The notes under the pieces were generated by a model. That model made no database searches and was not told where the DNA came from. It was given only the letters and a program-made list of their open reading frames with translations. Source: Aradus depressus (lineage: Eukaryota; Arthropoda; Insecta; Hemiptera; Aradidae). Taken from it: DNA of 64,000 bases. The translations under genes and the position numbers were made by a program. Below are positions 21,515 through 32,894 of the stretch, in pieces (the first letter of the stretch is position 1; every line of letters begins with the position of its first letter). The DNA is taken from assembly GCA_963662175.1 (NCBI GenBank), contig OY759221.1, forward strand, positions 18,194,027 through 18,258,026, given 5' to 3'.

Positions 21515-21799
21515 AATGAATGTTATAAGTAATTCTTAGTAATTGATTATGATGATGTTATTGAGACGTAATAAAATGAGGAATCAGCGATTTTCAAAAC
21601 TTGTAGAATGAGTCATAATAACTGACTTATAATATTATGACAGAAATATGATAAAAGGGTTTAGAGACAGAAAAAATAAAATTATGTTAATTTGTATGTA
21701 TATTTTCGTATAAAAATAAAATATATACATGTAGGTACATGTAGGTACTATTATTATGTGTAAATAGTCTATGGCTTGTTAGGTATAACACAATAAATT

Positions 21800-21905
21800 C
21801 TTGATTATAGTTTTGAAAATGCCCGAATGGGTGAAACGTCAAACGATATATAATAAATAATAAATAAATACATTTTGGAGACCATAAGGTCAATAAAGTG
21901 TTGAC
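21800..21905 (+). mobile_element. Penelope-like terminal-repeat fragment
   Basis: 'gttttgaaaatgcccgaatgggtgaaacgtcaaac...ttttggagaccataaggtca' matches 36400-36490 and the arms of the foldback at 38505-39310. The CCGAATGGG..GAAACGTC segment looks like a hammerhead core that has lost invariant bases. Confidence 0.35.
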
Positions 21906-22233
21906 TTATCAATCTTTTACTTCTTGTTATTTATTCATTTTATTTATTTTTCGAAGTAGGTGGTCCTCCAGTGATGGAGTGAAACTCTAACTGGACTTAC
22001 GGCAGTTTCTCATTACTTGACGATCACTTATCCTTACTTTCTTTTACTTTCACTCCATTATAATGCCAAAGGAACTTTACTTGAAGTAACTACAGCAACA
22101 TTAATGACCACCATAACATTACTAGCTATACTACAATAATTATTATTATTAATGGTCATCATTTTTAATAATAATAGTATTTATTTCCGTTTAACCATAA
22201 CATGGTAATAGGTTACGTCATAAGAATGTATAC

Positions 22234-23172
22234 ATATGTTGCAGTCAAAGTATGAATTCCAGTGAATGTATACATTAACTAGTCAATGTATACATTGACT
22301 GAATTCTCTAGTCAAAGTGTACATGGATGTATACACTTACGTCTATGCCTTAGTGAAAGTATAAATAGCTAGCATTAATAACATAAATAGAAATATTACA
22401 AAAGTTGGGGGCGTATTTGCCGGCGTTCCGCCGGCTGGACAATATATCTGCCCCTCCCGTCGTTCCTATATTTGAAGTAGTACAGGTTCTAGCTTATAAT
22501 TAAAATCAGCTTTTATTCAAAAGATCCATTTTAATATTGTTTACAAATGTTTATATTTTATGTTATTGTTGCATCTTTCCTAGATATTTATATTGTAAAA
22601 TAAATTTTAAAGTTTAGTTTTAGTTTTTTTTTTTTTTACAAAAACCTTTTTTTCTCATTTATTTATACTTTCACTAAGGAACACTAGAAAATGTATACAT
22701 TGTCTAGTAAATGTATACATTCTCTAGCAATAGTGTTCATTTTTATAATCAATTGATACTTTCACTAAAACGGCTAGTTAATGTATACATTGACTAGTTA
22801 ATGTATACATTCTCTAGCAATAGTGTTCATTTTTATAATCAATTGATACTTTCACTAAAACGGCTAGTTAATGTATACATTGACTAGTTAATGTATACAT
22901 TCTCTAGCAATAGTGTTCATTTTTATAATCAATTGATACTTTCACTAAAACGGCTAGTTAATGTATACATTGACTAGTTAATGTATACATTCTCTAGCAA
23001 TAGTGTTCATTTTTATAATCAATTGATACTTTCACTAAAACGGCTAGTTAATGTATACATTGACTAGTTAATGTATACATTCTCTAGCAATAGTGTTCAT
23101 TTTTATAATCAATTGATACTTTCACTAAAACGGCTAGTTAATGTATACATTCACTGGAATTCACACTTTGAC
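22234..23172. mobile_element. Inverted-repeat element containing a 90-bp tandem array
   Basis: The left end (agtcaaagtatgaattccag at 22234, then tgaatgtatacattaactag) and the right end, read inward from 23172 (agtcaaagtgtgaattccag, tgaatgtatacattaactag), are ~40-bp inverted repeats with one mismatch. The interior carries a GC-rich patch at 22410-22470 and the tandem array. No coding region. Class unassigned; no clear target duplication beyond a possible TG. Confidence 0.7.
22741..23150. repeat. 90-bp tandem array, ~4.5 units
   Basis: The phrase 'ttttataatcaattgatact' recurs at 22741, 22831, 22921, 23011 and 23101, an exact 90-bp period with almost no divergence. Each unit holds two copies of the 12-bp palindrome AATGTATACATT. 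A partial, diverged unit begins near 22690. Confidence 0.95.
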
Positions 23173-23279
23173 TGTGACACATACATTAAGATAGCTTATA
23201 AATTAGGAACCTACGTAAACAGATATTAACTCTTAGAATCTGACACAAATGGGATTAGAATTAACAATACCTACTACTA

Positions 23280-23480
23280 AAAAATAAAAAATAAATACTT
23301 GAAAATATGAGAACAAAAATAATAATATTATACAGTAGATAAATAAATTATATAATAATTACAGTTGATAATTGTTTTTAATTTAATTAAAATTAAGATA
23401 ATAATTTTTCCGGAATTGTTTTTTTCACGACATTTCGGAATGTTCTTACTAGGTACGTCTATAGTATTTAATAGATTCGA
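23280..23480 (-). mobile_element. Penelope-type terminal repeat, degenerate
   Basis: It shares 'aaattaagataataattttt', 'tttcggaatgttcttac' and spacing with 19990-20225. The hammerhead helices are broken. Confidence 0.35.
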
Positions 23481-23984
23481 CAGACATTAAAGAGGATATA
23501 TGTGGAGGAACTCTGTCCAAAAAATAAATTAAATCTATGTATTAGATAAGGTTTTTGAATATGAAACACATTTTTTTATTACTGTTATTTTATTATTTTT
23601 GAACAATAAGAAAAAATATTTCGTAATTAGTACTCTTATATACCATTGATGGTATTCATATTGTTATTCATGTTATTTATCACTATTGAAGTCATAAATG
23701 TATACAAGATATCAGTGAGTCTTTAAGTCAAATATTATTTTATGTAAAAATATTGTTTGGAATAAATATTATATGAATAAAACAAATGTTTTTACAAAAA
23801 TTACAAAATAAGAGAACCGTAAATCTTCTGATGGTACCTATATAAAATTAAAAAAAGTCTCTCCCACTAAATAATCTGTACTAATATAGTTAGTTACATT
23901 GCTTGTGTATTTGAGGTATACTAATTATTATTATTATTATTTTGGCTTTATGATCTATATATAATAACGGTGTTATTTAGTCAT

Positions 23985-24235
23985 TTACACAACATGAGGG
24001 AATTCATTCTATGAAAACTTTCTACCGAATGGGATTCGAACCCGCAACCATGGTAGGGCCATGCGACCAAAGCCCTGCATGAATATTCTAATTTGAATAT
24101 TCTTTCATCATTACCAAGCTTGCTATACCGAAACATAAAATAGCTCTTTAACTGTTCACTTTTCGAGGTTAGCACATACCAGCTGAGGTGCCGGCCGTTG
24201 CCTTGTACATACTAGTCTGTGGCGCATATTCTTTT
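23985..24235 (-). mobile_element. tRNA-derived SINE, family 2
   Basis: On the minus strand there is a box-B-like GGTTCGAATCCC, preceded by 'catggccctaccatggttgc', as in the copies at 32895 and 48850. The head is diverged. Confidence 0.55.
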
Positions 24236-24585
24236 AATAAAGAAAACACATAATTTAAGAAATTGGCTGGATATAAGAAAGTCCCGTGATGACCACACCA
24301 GACTTTTTAAGTAAAGTTAAATACAAAAAAAAAAATTTAATAGAATTACCTACTTATAACATCCATAACTAATAATCGAAACAATCGATACAGAAAGCAA
24401 ATACTATGAGCGGACTTGTGTTCTCCTTATTGCCGTTACTCCACAGAAAGACAGCCCTGTACTGTGCCAGCATGTACCTGTATTGACTCTGAACCAGTAA
24501 TAATTGCAGAGGTATTTGAATGTTCAGAGGTATATGAAACGCCCGACGTATGCGACTGTGGTGAGAGAACTGTGACAAATGATGA

Positions 24586-27397
24586 TCACTGGGGCTGTGG
24601 TGGGGTTGATATCTCATCAATAACAGTGAAAATTCTGCGTTTAAACAATTTAATTTGAGAATCACTTAATTCTTCCAATTCAGGTAGCAAGCTGAGTAGG
24701 AACATTTTGAGAGCCTCTTTCCTATCAATGTTGTGAGATCTAGAAGCTGCTTCGTTTATAGTTGTTTCTAGTCTTATTTTTTTGGCTTTGAAATATTCAG
24801 CCGCACATTGATTTGCGTCCGCTGTTGATTTATTCCTCAGCGCCAGTCGTTTCTTAGCTCGAGTGGACGAAGACTGTACTGGAGGGTGAGTGCTGTGTTG
24901 AGGCGGTACGGTACTCTCTGAAGATGCTTGAGGGATAGTCCTCCATGGTTGTGTCGGTGGTGCTTCTGAGGACAGCTCTATATTTGATGAATTCTCCAGA
25001 GAGGCACTGTCATCACATCTTTCTGCATTTTCTAAAATGCCGTCAGTCGTGTCATGCTGTGGTACATGTGGCGAATTTCCGGTTGAGGGAGGAGCCAACG
25101 CTTTTATAAATGGTAAACAAAACTGCATGGCTTCTGTCAAATAATATGCCTTTTTCTTTGCTCCAGATCCACTTGGTAGTTGTTTCATTTTACGCATAAA
25201 AACTGTACGAAGATTACGCCACTTCCCTCTGCACTCAGCAGCTGAAATCAAAATGAATAAACATTACAACTTACAAATATTTATTTCAATCTTTACAAAT
25301 ATAAATAAATAAAACAAACTTATTTTTTGAAATATTGTCTATTTCACTAAAGATATTTATAAAAATAAAACTACCGGTTTCGGCCTCACACCATCGTCAG
25401 GTCTAGTTATGAACTAAGTTAGTTTGCAGAGTGCGACCCCTCCAATACATCTCTGGTGAAAGGTGCCACTTCAATTAGGGAATCCCCCGGCTTAACCGTT
25501 AGCTACATCATGAAATATTTGACAAAACACTAATTTTTCTTAATTTACATAAAATAACATCCTTTGACTACTAAGTAAAAAATAAAAATAAAAAACATAA
25601 CAGATAATAACATTTATATGGAAACCTATAATAATAACAGATAACATTAGGTATATGTGGAAATAGAACCGGTTCAGGGTGTTAGCAAAGGGGAATAGTG
25701 AAAATAAATTTGGTCATTCATACAAATGTTCCTTTTGGTAGCTTTATTAATTTCTAATTGTTCTAAGCTATCAAGTAGCCTGCTTTTAGAGCAACAATGG
25801 AGATATTTTATGCCTGTAGATGGGTCAAAAGTCGATAATGTGAGTCGCGAATGTAGAACGGTTGCCTCGGTTCTTTATTTCGGCTGTGTGTTCCTTGATC
25901 CTGTCTTTAAAACGACGTCCCGTCTGTCCAATGTATAATTGACTGCACGTCGCGCACTCTAAGCTGTAAACTCCGCTTTTATTCTCAATATCGGTTTTGT
26001 ACCTACCTCTCTCTCTAGGCACTGGCTTATGGGATTGATAGTTTTAAACCCGATATTAAAACCTTCTTTTTTTAACAATTTACCTACTTTCTCTGAAATT
26101 TTTCCGTAATAGGTTAGATATAGATAGGTTAGAACTTAGAAGTTGTTTACAAATATATATAATATTTAATTTATATTTTATTTATTATGTAATTTTAATT
26201 GTATTCACTTTTTACAGGTACTTGGCTACAGGCTGCTCATTTGTGGCACTTTCTTTATATTTTGGAAGAGGGGAAACTACAGTCGGAGCTATTGTTAAAG
26301 AAACTACGAAAATAATCTGGGACGTATTGAATGAAATTTATATGCCTGTACCTACAGGAGTTCATGATGGCTGATCGTTTTTTTGTTATGGAACCTCCCA
26401 AACTGCATTGGAGCCTTGGACGGGAAGCATATCCGAGTAGACAAATTTCCAAATACTGGTTCTGAAAATTACAACTACAAGCACTTCCATTCTACTGTCC
26501 TGCTACTGGCGTGCTGCGATGCAGATGGCCTTTTCACCATGATTGAACCAGGTTATGCTGGACGAAACAGTGATGGAGGTATTTTGAATGCCAGTGCAAT
26601 GAAATACTGGATGAATCACGGGGTTTTTAACATTCCTTCGCCTTCCCCAATGTGAAACGATGAAACAAATATTCCATTTCCTTACTACTTCGTTTGAGAT
26701 GAAGCGTTCCCATTGTCACGCAATTTGATGAGGCCCTATCCAAAATGAACCCTTGACAATGTGAAGAGGATATTCAATTACAGATTGAGTCGTGGAAGGA
26801 AAACTATTGAATGTGTCTTTGGAATGGCAACAGAAAAGTTCGCGGTGTTGAATGGGCCCATACGATGTCGCAATGCAGAAACAGTGAATGACATTGTAAA
26901 AGCTGCTTGCATCCTCCACAACTACGTACGTAAACGAGAGGGGATTGACTACAGGCCCGCAGGCTCGGGAGAAGAAAATGAGACGGGGGGTGTACCTACC
27001 AACATGCCAAGACAACTTGTAATAATACATGATGGTTCTTCGGCGGCTACTATGAGGAATTATTTGGCAAACTATTTCCTTTCTCCTCGTGCATCTTTAC
27101 CTTGGCAGTGGAAATACACAGTACAAGGAAAAGGGAATAATATTAATAATTAATATTACTTAACTACTACAAATATTGCCAATGTATGTTGTATAACCTT
27201 ACAAAAATGAATAAATAATAAAAATAAAGAAACTAACACCTTTACATACCTGACATGTTTACTTCGGCTGCCACCTCTTGCCATGCTTTATCCGTCATAT
27301 CTTTCCTTGAGTACCCAGGAAGTTTATAATTGTAGAGTATTTCATGTTTCTCCACCACTCCAACAAATGTTATATTAATTTTTTGATCACTCATCAT
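24586..27397 (-). CDS. MADF-BESS protein of a PIF/Harbinger transposon (two exons)
   Basis: Exon 1 is 27397-27250 (ATG at 27397; donor gtatgt) and exon 2 is 25241-24586 (acceptor tgatttcag); the join keeps frame (NMS|AAECRGKW). The 267-residue protein opens with a MADF (SANT/Myb-like) DNA-binding domain of about 90 residues (FVGVVEKHEILYNYKLPGYS, then ECRGKWRNLRTVFMRKMKQL). A Ser/Pro/Thr-rich linker follows. Near the C-terminus is a BESS-type motif (MFLLSLLPELEELSDSQIKL). This is the accessory DNA-binding protein of PIF/Harbinger elements, which pairs with the DDE transposase to bind element ends. The broken transposase lies antisense inside its intron. The frame is fully open, whereas its partner has several stops. 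A domesticated host MADF gene is the alternative. Confidence 0.75.
25320..26125 (-). mobile_element. Penelope-like element, 5'-truncated, with GIY-YIG domain
   Basis: Minus frame from about 26110 reads LLKKEGFNIGFKTINP, then KSGVYSLECATCSQLYIGQT and GRRFKDRIKEHTAEIK. The 'GVY...LYIGQTGR.F..R..EH' pattern is the GIY-YIG endonuclease at the C-terminus of Penelope-like retroelements. A one-base shift near 25828 leads into the final tail (PSTGIKYLHCCSKSRLLDSL) ending about 25678. The 3' end (25320-25410) is a terminal repeat with a hammerhead motif. Reverse transcriptase is missing. It sits inside the intron of the MADF gene and interrupts the upstream part of the Harbinger element. Confidence 0.8.
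25370..25410 (-). ncRNA. Hammerhead ribozyme motif in Penelope-like terminal repeat
   Basis: CTGACGA (25394-25400), hairpin GGTGTGAGGCC, GAAA (25378-25381), palindromic CCGG and TA. All invariant core bases are present. Helix I is short (GAC with GTT). It is directly linked to a GIY-YIG coding remnant, which anchors the identity of the other copies in the window. Confidence 0.65.
26218..27153 (+). pseudogene. PIF/Harbinger DDE transposase, broken
   Basis: After an acceptor-like 'ttcactttttacag', the frame reads RYLATGCSFVALSLYFGRGE and then MPVPT, as in Harbinger (DDE_Tnp_4) transposases. Two frame shifts lie between about 26360 and 26385. LPNCIGALDGKHI carries the first Asp, GRNSDGG the second, and RGRKTIECVFGMA the Glu of the DDE triad. 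Stops occur at 26653-26655, about 26695 and about 26750; between them the sequence still aligns (DEAFPLSRNLMRPYPK). The first exon(s) are missing. The gene is thus inactive, though the catalytic residues persist. Confidence 0.85.
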
Positions 27398-27429
27398 TTC
27401 GAAACAAATGAGATTTTTCACTTGCAGCC

Positions 27430-27625
27430 ATGCAACTGAAACTGCTTTGCAACTGGAAAGCACGATCGCACGCAACCAGTTGGCAACTGATTTCAAATCG
27501 GTCTCGTTTGGTCGCCCCGTGTGTGGACCCCCACTACCTTACATGGGGCAAGGTCGCAAAACAGTTGCGCGCGCAACTGGTTAGCAGCTCGAGTTGTAAA
27601 ACAGTTGCACCGTGTGCGGACGGCC
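27430..27625. mobile_element. Right end of the Harbinger element
   Basis: This is GC-rich sequence with repeated 'cagttg'/'caactg' motifs (caaccagttggcaactg, caaaacagttgcgcgcgcaactgg) ending in 'gtgtgcggacggcctTAA'. The GGCCGTCCGCACAC terminus and the TAA at the boundary fit a Harbinger end and its 3-bp target. No matching left end was found near 24.2-24.4 kb, so the left end appears deleted. Confidence 0.55.
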
Positions 27626-28185
27626 TTAATCTAACCAATAGACTCCTCATATACAAGCTTCTGTTGCGGCCAGTGATAACGTATGCATGCCCATTGTGGG
27701 CCGGTCTTGCAAGCAATACCAACTTGAGAACTCGTCAAGTAGCCCAAAATAAATGCCTTAGATTGGTTGGTAGCTATTCGAGGGACACCTCCATCCTCCA
27801 AATCCATGAAGACCTAAATGTTGAGCTCCTACTGGACTACATAATAAATTTCAGTAAAAAGTTTTTACTTAAGTGTGACACAAATCAAAACGTTTTGGTA
27901 AAGAAAATAGGAAAAACTCAGGGAGGGAAACACAAAAATATCCGTTCACGATTTTAAATTATAATCTCTGTTTTTGAATGTTCATTAATTTATTTTCTAT
28001 TTATTTCAGTTTTGTTTTTCTTTAAGAGTTTTTTTTTTAATTTACTCTTAAGCAGTAGCATTGTTTTAAGTTAACTGATTATTTCTGATATGTAAGTATT
28101 TAGTGTATAAGGGTAATGGTTAAGGAACCTTATTGTATTATTGTACCTGAGTAAATGCGACTGTTATAATAAACTCTTCTTCTTC
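27626..28185 (+). pseudogene. LINE (Jockey-like) 3' end
   Basis: The frame opens immediately after the Harbinger boundary: NLTNRLLIYKLLLRPVITYA, CPLWAGLAS, then QNKCLRLVGSYSRDTSILQI to a stop at 27955-27957. This is the C-terminus of a Jockey-type ORF2. A 3' untranslated region of ~220 bp ends with AATAAACTC and a TTC run near 28185. The abrupt start suggests that the Harbinger element inserted into this LINE. Confidence 0.75.
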
Positions 28186-28529
28186 TTACAATAACATTGA
28201 CTGTCTTTCATGTTATTTTGAAACGAACTTCAAACGTAATATTTCGATTGGTTTTTGTTCATTGACATAAGTGGATATGTTTTTATTTTTTTCTACGGGA
28301 ACTCACATTTCTCAGAGATATGACCTATAAAAAGTATTTTCGTCTATTTAATGTTCTCAATGTTACGTGACTCGGTACATCATAACATTACTGTTGAATT
28401 GCTCCCTCTTACAGTAATTGTACCACTCAGTTAATTGAGACCACTGAAATACTTGATGTTTCAGATGTTAATTTTACTGTTTCCTGTTGTATTCACTTCA
28501 AAAAGTTTATTTATTACTTTCGTATACAT

Positions 28530-28605
28530 TTATTATAAGGAAGTATAGTCGAGCGAAAATCGGTACTCGAGTTTACAACGGAATTTCATGTTTCAAGGTC
28601 ACCAA
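28530..28605 (+). repeat. Family A left-end fragment
   Basis: 'aggaagtatagtcgagcgaaaatcggtactcgagtttacaacggaatttcatg' is a diverged left end. Confidence 0.35.
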
Positions 28606-28879
28606 TTATTGATCTATCGCATTCCGGTTTACTTTATAATAACTAATAGAATGAAGATAAGTAAAAAAGTTATTGATGAATCAAATTTATTTCCTCAGCA
28701 GGAATCAAATTATTAAGTTTTCAAAAAATATAAAGAAAAACATAAGTTTTTTAAAAATATTGTCTATTTCACAAAATTATGGGAGTACTTTAACTAAACT
28801 TCTTTTTAAATTTTATCTGTTTCACAAGAAATTGCAACCTGTGAGACATATGGACATTTTTTTTATTTATTCTGGTAAT

Positions 28880-29207
28880 TAGGAGGTTGATGAGAAGCAT
28901 GTTAGGGAAAAAGATAAGTGATAGGATAGGAAACAGCGAGGTTCTACGGAAGGTGACGCTAAGAAGCCTCCAGAAGGAAGCATACTTGCTAAAGTGGAGA
29001 TGGGCCGGGCATGTGACAAGGATGGATCCTCGACGATGGGCTAAAGTCTGAAAGGAGTCGATTCCTAGAGACAGAAGAAGAGGAAAAGGAAGACCAGGAC
29101 TGCGGTGGAGGGACGAGATAGTGGAGAGAATAGGGGATGGATGGTGCACAGTGGCCAGGAACAGAGAAAGATGGAACAAATGTGTAACAGTATTATTTAA
29201 GAAATAA
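28880..29207 (+). pseudogene. LINE endonuclease/RT protein 3' end, frameshifted
   Basis: RRLMRSMLGKKISDRIGNSE, then LKWRWAGHVTRMDPRRWAK and, after a frame shift, GRPGLRWRDEIVER...ARNRERWNKCV. The 'W.WAGHV.RM' to 'W...R.RW' block is typical of the very C-terminus of an abundant insect LINE group. T-rich 3' sequence follows. Confidence 0.65.
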
Positions 29208-30410
29208 CTTTCATTTTTATTCTATCTTGTTTTATTTTTATTTTATCTTTATTCAAGAAGTAACAGTTTTACTTAAGAAATATTATTGTCATTTTCCTTT
29301 TCTTCCATTCTTTTTTCCCCATTTATTCATTCATTTTAAAATGTCTTTTCGGATTTCTTTTCTGATTTGATCTCTTGAAAGAGCAGTAGACTCAAAACCT
29401 CCAAAAGGAGAGGCTTTTGTTCTAAAAGAATGTCAATAAAGCTATTTTATTTTTTGTTTTCATTTTATTTTAATTAGGAGGTCGGAAAAAATGAAAGTCC
29501 TGTGAAAACTGAACATCGAATTTCAGACCAGTTACATAACTTTCCCTATAGGTACCTCGTAGAGCTGGGTCTGTAAAACGATGCAATGTAATATTCTTCT
29601 TCATGCTCCACGAATGATGCCCATACCACCGCTACAACCTCTTACAGACGAAGGGTGAGCTAGACTAGGTGTCAAGGTCCCACGGCCATTGGCACCGTTC
29701 CTACGTCTATACTATAGTTGATCTTCTCCTCTCACCCAACTTAGTAACATTCATTCATATTATTGTCATTAAAACCAGATTTTTTTTTTTTTGGTCTAAT
29801 AATGTTGGTCGCAACTGTTACCATGATGCAACAACCAGCTACCAAGAGGACTTGATTGAAAGTGGATGTCTTGAGTGGCGTGAGAGAGGAAGGCCACCCA
29901 GCGGTAGATCCTCAGGGCGAAATTAAAAAACAATGAATATTATGATTATTATCATTGAATATTATGGGGATATTATAATTTTGTTTCAAGAAGTGGGCGG
30001 TTGCAATTTGGGATTATAGTAAGTCACGGTTCCACCTCCTCTTCAATCTCCTGGGAGGATTGTGTGGCAAGTGTGGTGAAGAAAGTGAGTGAATGTATGG
30101 ATTTGGGTGAGAATGCAATTTTCTATGGAAACGTCTGTAAAGGTCCTGAATAATTAAAACAAAAAATGTTCTAACACTTATACGAATAATAAAAACTAAA
30201 AAAACACGCTTTTATGAGTAGCGCACTAAAAAGTTAAAAGTTCCCATGACCTCCTCCGTCATCGCATTATTGTATTGTCACCAGAATTGTATAAGTTTGC
30301 AAAGTTTCAAATCGATACGACAATTAGAAGTGGGTAAAAATTGAGTTTGTTTGAGTAAGATTTGCTAACAATGTTAGTTATTCTAAAATTACATGTTAGG
30401 AAGTTACAGA
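29208..30410. other. Mostly unassigned sequence
   Basis: 29490-29570 is a reverse family A left-end fragment ('gaacatcgaatttcagaccagttacataactttccctata'). The rest, including a mixed-composition stretch at 29570-29930, shows no gene I can support. Confidence 0.4.
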
Positions 30411-30414
30411 TCAA

Positions 30415-30540
30415 GCTTTTAAAATAAAGAAAAACGTAAGTATATTATTTATTTCACAAGATATGTATAATATAAGGAATTACTATCGGTATTGCAACCA
30501 TCTTTAGCCACGACTTAAAAAATACTATGTGGAAGCCCCC
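30415..30540 (-). mobile_element. Penelope-type terminal repeat, degenerate hammerhead
   Basis: It matches 42415-42540 ('aagaaaaacgtaag.atatt.tttatttcaca', 'cggtattgcaaccatct'). The core reads CTAAAGA and the GAAA is mutated to GATA, so it should be inactive. Confidence 0.45.
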
Positions 30541-30769
30541 ACGGGGTTTTCTCCTATTCAGTAATGTCTTAAATGTTTGACTGTCTGCCCAAAAAAGAGC
30601 TGTTTGCCAACCAATATATTGTATCTAAAATATATTTTTTATTTTATTTTTAAAATTTTCATTTTTAAATGTCAAAACGAAGTGTTTAACTTGTAGTTTT
30701 TCATTCTGTTATCTAAATTAATGGTTTTTTTGGGGGGTTTTGAATCTTTTATTTTTATTTTTGTTGTGT

Positions 30770-30835
30770 TAGGTCAGTGGTCGGCAAACCGCGGCTCGCG
30801 AGCCACATGCTGCTCTTTGGCCCCTCGAGTGGTAG
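30770..30835 (+). mobile_element. hAT-like terminus
   Basis: 'cagtggtcggcaaaccgcggctcgcgagccacatgctgctctttgg' is a characteristic hAT terminal sequence with an internal GC-rich hairpin. No opposite end or transposase is visible. Confidence 0.5.
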
Positions 30836-31379
30836 TTTTCTTATTTCTATTTTTACATACCTACTTAGTAAGTGTTTATGTGTCTTTATCTCAAGGCGAG
30901 TGCTCTGAAGCGACTTAATGAGAAAACATTTCCAGGAAGAGTAAATGTCAAAGCGTATCGTCAAGTCGTATCTTTGCATCGTGTTCTACAATGTATTACT
31001 GGTTGGGTTAAAATGTATATAAAATAATATACATTTGTAAATAGAATAAGTAATGCTATTCTATCTACGACAATTATAAAATGAAACATTTTATGGAGAT
31101 GCAAGGCCATTGTTCACATTAGTCACATTAGGTCAGTCATTGTCATGATTTAATTTTATGGATACCATACAATTTAATTTTATCAATAAATAATATCGTT
31201 ATTACGTATGATATCAAATTTTATTCAACGCATATATAGTTTAACTAAGACTTAAAACTTTAAGTAAAATTTATTAAGTTTATTTTAGGGAGCGTTGTGA
31301 AGTGAAAGAAGATGTGGGGTCGAGGATTGAGAAAGGTTTGGACATAAAGAGAGGATGAACGAAAGAAGAAAGACGAAAT

Positions 31380-31515
31380 AAGTATACAAGACGAGTGTGG
31401 ATGGAAGAGTTGGAAGGGTCGACCTCAGCGAACGTACTTCAATCAGATTGAGGACGTTTTTAGCAAAGGCCAGCTTTGGAGTACCCTAATTAAATTAATA
31501 ACAATGTTCCTACCT
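31380..31515 (+). pseudogene. LINE polyprotein C-terminal relic
   Basis: A plus frame gives KGRPQRTYFNQIEDVFSKGQ followed by LWSTLIKLI, resembling the C-terminal tail of insect LINE polyproteins. It is short and isolated. Confidence 0.35.
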
Positions 31516-32689
31516 ATATAGTTTAAGTTTAAAAAGAAAGAGAGAAATTTCAATGGTTGTACTGTTGATATTTCTGTGGCAAATTGCAATAACCAGTTGT
31601 TACATTTTTTAAAAAAATGAGATTTTCTGAGAAAAATGTGTATTTTGATCTAAATTTTCATTTCCCACATGAGTCCATTGTTTAAATTGATATTTATGAC
31701 TGTGATTTCAGGAAAACCAAATCAGTTAACTGGAATTATTTTGTAATAACCAGTTAACTGTCATATATTATATTATAAACGAATTTCTGTACATCAACTT
31801 GAACATTTATACATCAAATATTACAATAAATTATATGCCATATACTTTAAACATGAATATCTCGAAATCAGGTTCGTGTCAGTTAACTGGTTATTGCAAT
31901 TTGCCACTGATTTGTCTCCGTTGACTAATGAGTTTGCCGACTACTGTGCTAGTTCAAATAATTAGCCTGTACATATAAGTTTTTTATTAGTGGAAGAGAT
32001 GAATCCTCAGTTTAGTCCTTAGTTAAACCGAGGGCTGAGTTTTGTCTTACATAGAAGATATTTCATGCTATGAACCCTGCTAGCAAAATGTTTTGCAGGA
32101 ATCCCAAGTAATGATAATTTCACATAGTAAAGTAGTATTGGCTGGTGTTTTTCCAGACAGTTCTATTATCTGTCAGGAGACAACGAAATGTCCTTCTGTT
32201 TGATGGAATTCATCGCATTCAATGTGGCTTTCCTTTATCCAGAGAGTCCATTGTTCCGATGAAGAGCTCCTGGGGTGGACACACGTCCCATGAGTCGAAT
32301 CAAACATGATTCCTGTCTTTTGTACTGTAGACAAAGGAATACGAAACCAACCAAAATAATAATGCAATATGCACGACAAAAGGGGATTACAAGGCATTTA
32401 TATACATAAATATCTGGAGACGTAAAGAATGCAATAATGTAGGTACACTGCAGTTCAAAAGTTAAAGGAACGTTTAAAAGAAAAGTCATCGGCAAATCAC
32501 AGACAATGTACTTCCCCAAAACGACTTAATCAATTAATTTTCCCTTCCCATCCAAAACCAGTTTGCGGTGTCACAGTACATCACAGTTGCTGGTAATTTC
32601 TCTGGCCGGGGTGTAAAAGCACATAAGTCAAAAATTGGCGGTTATTGGCCACTTTCACGCGGACCCACACACTATCTCATTATGCATTT
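31516..32689. other. Unassigned sequence
   Basis: An inverted pair of 'ccagttaactg' phrases near 31590-31900 is visible ('tgcaataaccagttgttac' and 'aactggttattgcaatttgcca'), perhaps ends of a small MITE. Otherwise nothing is recognised. 32480-32560 holds a diverged family A end. Confidence 0.35.
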
Positions 32690-32694
32690 ATTAC

Positions 32695-32882
32695 ATAAAT
32701 ATACTAGTGAGTGAATCCCCAGCAATGTACTTCCCCAGAACGAATTAATCAACTAACTTTTCGTTTTCCCTCCAAAACCAAGACTTACTAGAACTCTGAA
32801 TCCTCACACTACATTTTGTCGATAAATGCATTACATCAACTCTAATTTTTGAGTTAAGCCCCCCCCCCCCTTTTTTTTTTTG
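32695..32882 (-). repeat. Family A repeat, terminal part
   Basis: 'gtgagtgaatccccagcaatgtacttccccagaacgaattaatcaactaac' leads into 'ttttcgttttccctccaaaacc' and the 'gataaatgcattacatc' module; ends at a C/T homopolymer (32859-32881). Confidence 0.65.
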
Positions 32883-32894
32883 TCCTTATGTACG

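Noticed and set aside
22741..23150. Regular array resembling a CRISPR
   Set aside because: Units are contiguous 90-bp tandem repeats without unique spacers, in a eukaryotic context.
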